NCBI GenBank assembly: GCA_020048795.1
Contig: JAIFMA010000009.1
Coordinates: forward strand, 1 to 26,430
DNA: 26,430 nt
DNA from: Rhodoferax sp.
Lineage (GTDB): Bacteria; Pseudomonadota; Gammaproteobacteria; Burkholderiales; Burkholderiaceae_C
Direction of reading: 5' to 3'
Below the pieces are notes generated by a model that saw only the letters and a list, made by a program, of their open reading frames with translations, was not told where the DNA came from and searched no databases. Every line of letters starts with the position of its first letter. Position 1 is the stretch's first letter. Made by a program: the position numbers and the translations under genes. This document shows, one piece after another, positions 24,333 through 26,430 of this stretch.

Positions 24333-25286
24333 TTAGCGCTCGAGCACCCGACGCAGGGTTTGGGCCAACTCTTCAGCCACAAATTTGGCCACATACGCAT
24401 CAGCACCCACCTTGCGCACATGCTCCTCGTTGGTGGTCCCTGTCAACGACGAGTGGATCACCACTGGGACGGCGCTGAAACGCGGGTCCTGCTTGATGTT
24501 GCGCGTCAGGGTGAAGCCGTCCATCTCGGGCATTTCCAGGTCGGTCAGCACCAGAGCCACCTTGTCCCGAATGGTTTTGCCTTCGGACTCGGCCTCGGCA
24601 GCCATCGCTTTCAGGCGGTCCCAGGCCTCCTGGCCACTCTTGGTCATGATGTAAGGCACTTCCATGGATTTCAGGCCTTGCTCAATCATCATGCGGGCCA
24701 CCGCCGAGTCATCCGCCGCCAGCACTACCGTGCCGGCCGGCAAGTGCAGCTTGCTGGAGGCCTCCATGTCGGTCTCTGGTTGTTGTTCGGGGAACACATC
24801 GCGCAGGATCTGCTCAACATCGAGCACCTGGGCCAAGCGGGTGTTTTCGGCAGCACCATCAAGCCGTGCAATGCTGGTCACCAGACCACCACCCCGGCCT
24901 TCGGCTGACAGCACATGTTTCCATTCCAGACGCACGATTTCATTGACCTCTTCGACTGCAAACGCTTGCGTGGTACGGGCAAATTCGGTCACCAGCAGGA
25001 TGCCCAGGCCCTTGGTTGGATTGGTTCCCACAATTTGCGGCAAATTGATCACCGAGATCATCTGGCCCCGAATGTTGGCAACCCCCATCACTGCCGGGGG
25101 TGAATTCACCATCGCGGTAATCTCGGGCATCACCAGGATTTCCCGCACCTTGAAGACGTTGATGCCAAACAATTCCCGCCGGTCAGTGCCCGGGGCTTCG
25201 CCCAAACGAAATAGCAACAGCTCAAACATGCTGTTACCGGCCAGGTTGGTTCGCTCGTCAATATCGCGCATGGTTGATTTATTCAT
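24333..25286 (-). CDS. cheV: Chemotaxis coupling protein CheV (CheW-receiver)
   Basis: 317 residues, cytoplasmic. Residues about 20-165 form a CheW-like domain that links receptors to CheA (FGINVFKVREIL, GVANIRGQMISVINL). Residues about 186-315 form a receiver domain with Asp192/Asp193, the phospho-acceptor Asp249 (LVLTDLEMPEMDG), Ser279/Ser280 and Lys301. CheV proteins couple like CheW and take phosphate from CheA as an adaptation sink. AAGGA upstream supports the ATG at 25286. It lies 55 bases after mltA and about 17 kb from the chemosensory cluster at the left of the window; it may serve that system or another in the genome. Confidence 0.95.
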   Translation of the reverse strand: MNKSTMRDIDERTNLAGNSMFELLLFRLGEAPGTDRRELFGINVFKVREILVMPEITAMVNSPPAVMGVANIRGQMISVINLPQIVGTNPTKGLGILLVTEFARTTQAFAVEEVNEIVRLEWKHVLSAEGRGGGLVTSIARLDGAAENTRLAQVLDVEQILRDVFPEQQPETDMEASSKLHLPAGTVVLAADDSAVARMMIEQGLKSMEVPYIMTKSGQEAWDRLKAMAAEAESEGKTIRDKVALVLTDLEMPEMDGFTLTRNIKQDPRFSAVPVVIHSSLTGTTNEEHVRKVGADAYVAKFVAEELAQTLRRVLER

Positions 25287-25341
25287 GACATCTTCCTTGT
25301 GAAGGACAAAAAGTGGTGGTCAGTAGGGCGCAATGGTAACG

Positions 25342-26430
25342 TCATCTTTGGTGTTTGGGCCACAACGCCCAAAGTCTCAGAGGCTGCTTGAGCCGTCCCG
25401 CCAGTTCGCCTGCTTGAGCGCCCCAACCAACGAAGTAGTCTGCCCTCAAGGCACCCGTGATGGCGCTACCGGTGTCCTGCGCCAAAACCAGCCGTTCCAG
25501 GTTGATACTGTTGCCTCTTGAGGCCAGCCATACCGGTGTGCCGTAGGGAATGCTGTCGGGATCCACGGCAATCGATCGCCCCGGGGTGAGCGGCACGCCC
25601 TGAGCCCCACGCGGACCAAACGCTGCATCAAAATCACCGAGTGGTTCCTCCTTGAAAAAAACCACGCGTGGATTTCGCCACAGCAGTTCATTGAGTTGCT
25701 GCGGATGCTGCGCGATCCAGGCTTGAATGCCGGGCCAGGAGGCATCCTGCAATTCGCCCTGATCAATCAGCCAGCGCCCGATGCTCTGATAGGGGTGGCC
25801 GTTATGAGCCGCGTAGGCCAGACGCATCAGGCGCTGCGAGCCATCGGGTTCGGTCACACGGACCCGGCCAGAGCCCTGGATTTGCAAAATCATCGCCTGA
25901 ACCGGATCGGCCAGGTAAACAATCTCGCGCCCCCGCAAGGCCGCCTGCGGTCCCGCCAGGGTGTCGATGTCGCGCCGGGGAAACCAGGCCTTGCCTGGTT
26001 TGAGTCCGGGCGGTGGTTGGTACAGCGGCACGTTGTAGACCGAATCCGGCAAGCGCCGGGCTTGCAGCTCCGGTTCAAAATAGGCCGTCAACAAACCACT
26101 GGCAGCAGCATCCTGCAAAGGCTCCACCCGGTAAGGCTGCAGACGCTCTTGTAGCCAGGCGCGTTGGGTTGGCGCGTCACCAATGCTCAAGCGCCTTATC
26201 TCCGGGCACAAGGCGGCAAATACCAGCCCCGGTCGCTCGCAACTTTTGAGAAAGGCGTTCCATGCCTCAAACAGGGCATCTGACTCAAAGCCCGGCAATT
26301 CACTCCAGGACACCGGTACCCATCGACTTTTGCCACGCAACAGCGTCTGCGCGACCATGGCCGTTTCCGGCACCGCCACAAGCGCTGGTGCCATAGCCGC
26401 GGGGGTTGAATGATCGGTGGCATCGATGGC
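25342..26430 (-). CDS. mltA: Membrane-bound lytic murein transglycosylase A (5' end outside the window)
   Basis: At least 362 residues are visible. MltA cleaves peptidoglycan glycan strands, leaving 1,6-anhydromuramic ends, and is normally an outer-membrane lipoprotein facing the periplasm. The family regions are present: LLTAYFEPELQARR, VPLYQPPPGL, a barrel segment YLADPVQAMILQIQGSGRV, and the C-terminal catalytic region LAQDTGSAITGALRADYFVG, whose Asp corresponds to the catalytic aspartate. An ATG occurs at 26394, but the frame stays open to the right edge and the signal peptide with lipobox has not yet appeared, so the true start probably lies beyond 26430. cheV follows 55 bases downstream and may share its transcript. 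Confidence 0.94.
   Translation of the reverse strand, partial: AIDATDHSTPAAMAPALVAVPETAMVAQTLLRGKSRWVPVSWSELPGFESDALFEAWNAFLKSCERPGLVFAALCPEIRRLSIGDAPTQRAWLQERLQPYRVEPLQDAAASGLLTAYFEPELQARRLPDSVYNVPLYQPPPGLKPGKAWFPRRDIDTLAGPQAALRGREIVYLADPVQAMILQIQGSGRVRVTEPDGSQRLMRLAYAAHNGHPYQSIGRWLIDQGELQDASWPGIQAWIAQHPQQLNELLWRNPRVVFFKEEPLGDFDAAFGPRGAQGVPLTPGRSIAVDPDSIPYGTPVWLASRGNSINLERLVLAQDTGSAITGALRADYFVGWGAQAGELAGRLKQPLRLWALWPKHQR

Overview
The window reads as a chromosomal segment of a betaproteobacterium of the order Burkholderiales, most likely family Comamonadaceae (Rhodoferax/Polaromonas-like). This is inferred from the protein sequences (a DUF1631 protein, the lysM-dprA-smg order, a fused indolepyruvate oxidoreductase), the high GC content, and a short dispersed repeat of a kind I associate with that family. 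I see no rRNA, tRNA, CRISPR array, insertion sequence or phage genes. Coding density is high and no gene-free stretch exceeds 300 bases; the longest gaps are about 115-132 bases.

Layout. (1) Positions 1-7509, minus strand: a chemosensory cluster. In transcription order it holds a lone receiver protein, a membrane MCP with a cytosolic C-terminal Cache domain, a CheZ-like protein, CheY, a STAS protein, CheA, a small secreted helical protein, and a second MCP that carries a frameshift and runs off the left edge. (2) 7625-11781, minus strand: def, fmt, azlC, azlD and pgk. The pgk gene is fused in frame to a histidine phosphotransfer (Hpt) domain and lies immediately upstream of the receiver gene, so housekeeping and chemosensory genes form one uninterrupted co-oriented run. 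(3) 11912-14962, plus strand: a LysM envelope protein, dprA and smg. (4) 14978-18234 and onward to 20512, minus strand: a DUF1631 protein and the Sec accessory genes yajC-secD-secF. (5) 20645-26430, minus strand: mltA (runs off the right edge), cheV, and a 1190-residue indolepyruvate ferredoxin oxidoreductase.

How the genes fit together. CheA takes signals from the MCPs and phosphorylates CheY, and possibly the lone receiver. The CheZ-like protein has the D-x-x-x-Q motif expected for dephosphorylating CheY-P. The Hpt domain on Pgk could exchange phosphate with a receiver, which would tie a glycolytic enzyme to the phosphorelay; this last step is inference. CheW, CheR and CheB are not in the window and may lie beyond the left edge. 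CheV, which contains a CheW domain, is encoded at the other end of the window.

The most notable observations are the Pgk-Hpt fusion, the CheZ-like protein, the reversed-topology MCP, and four diverged copies of a 30-base repeat, three of which sit in frame inside dprA (two) and fmt (one).
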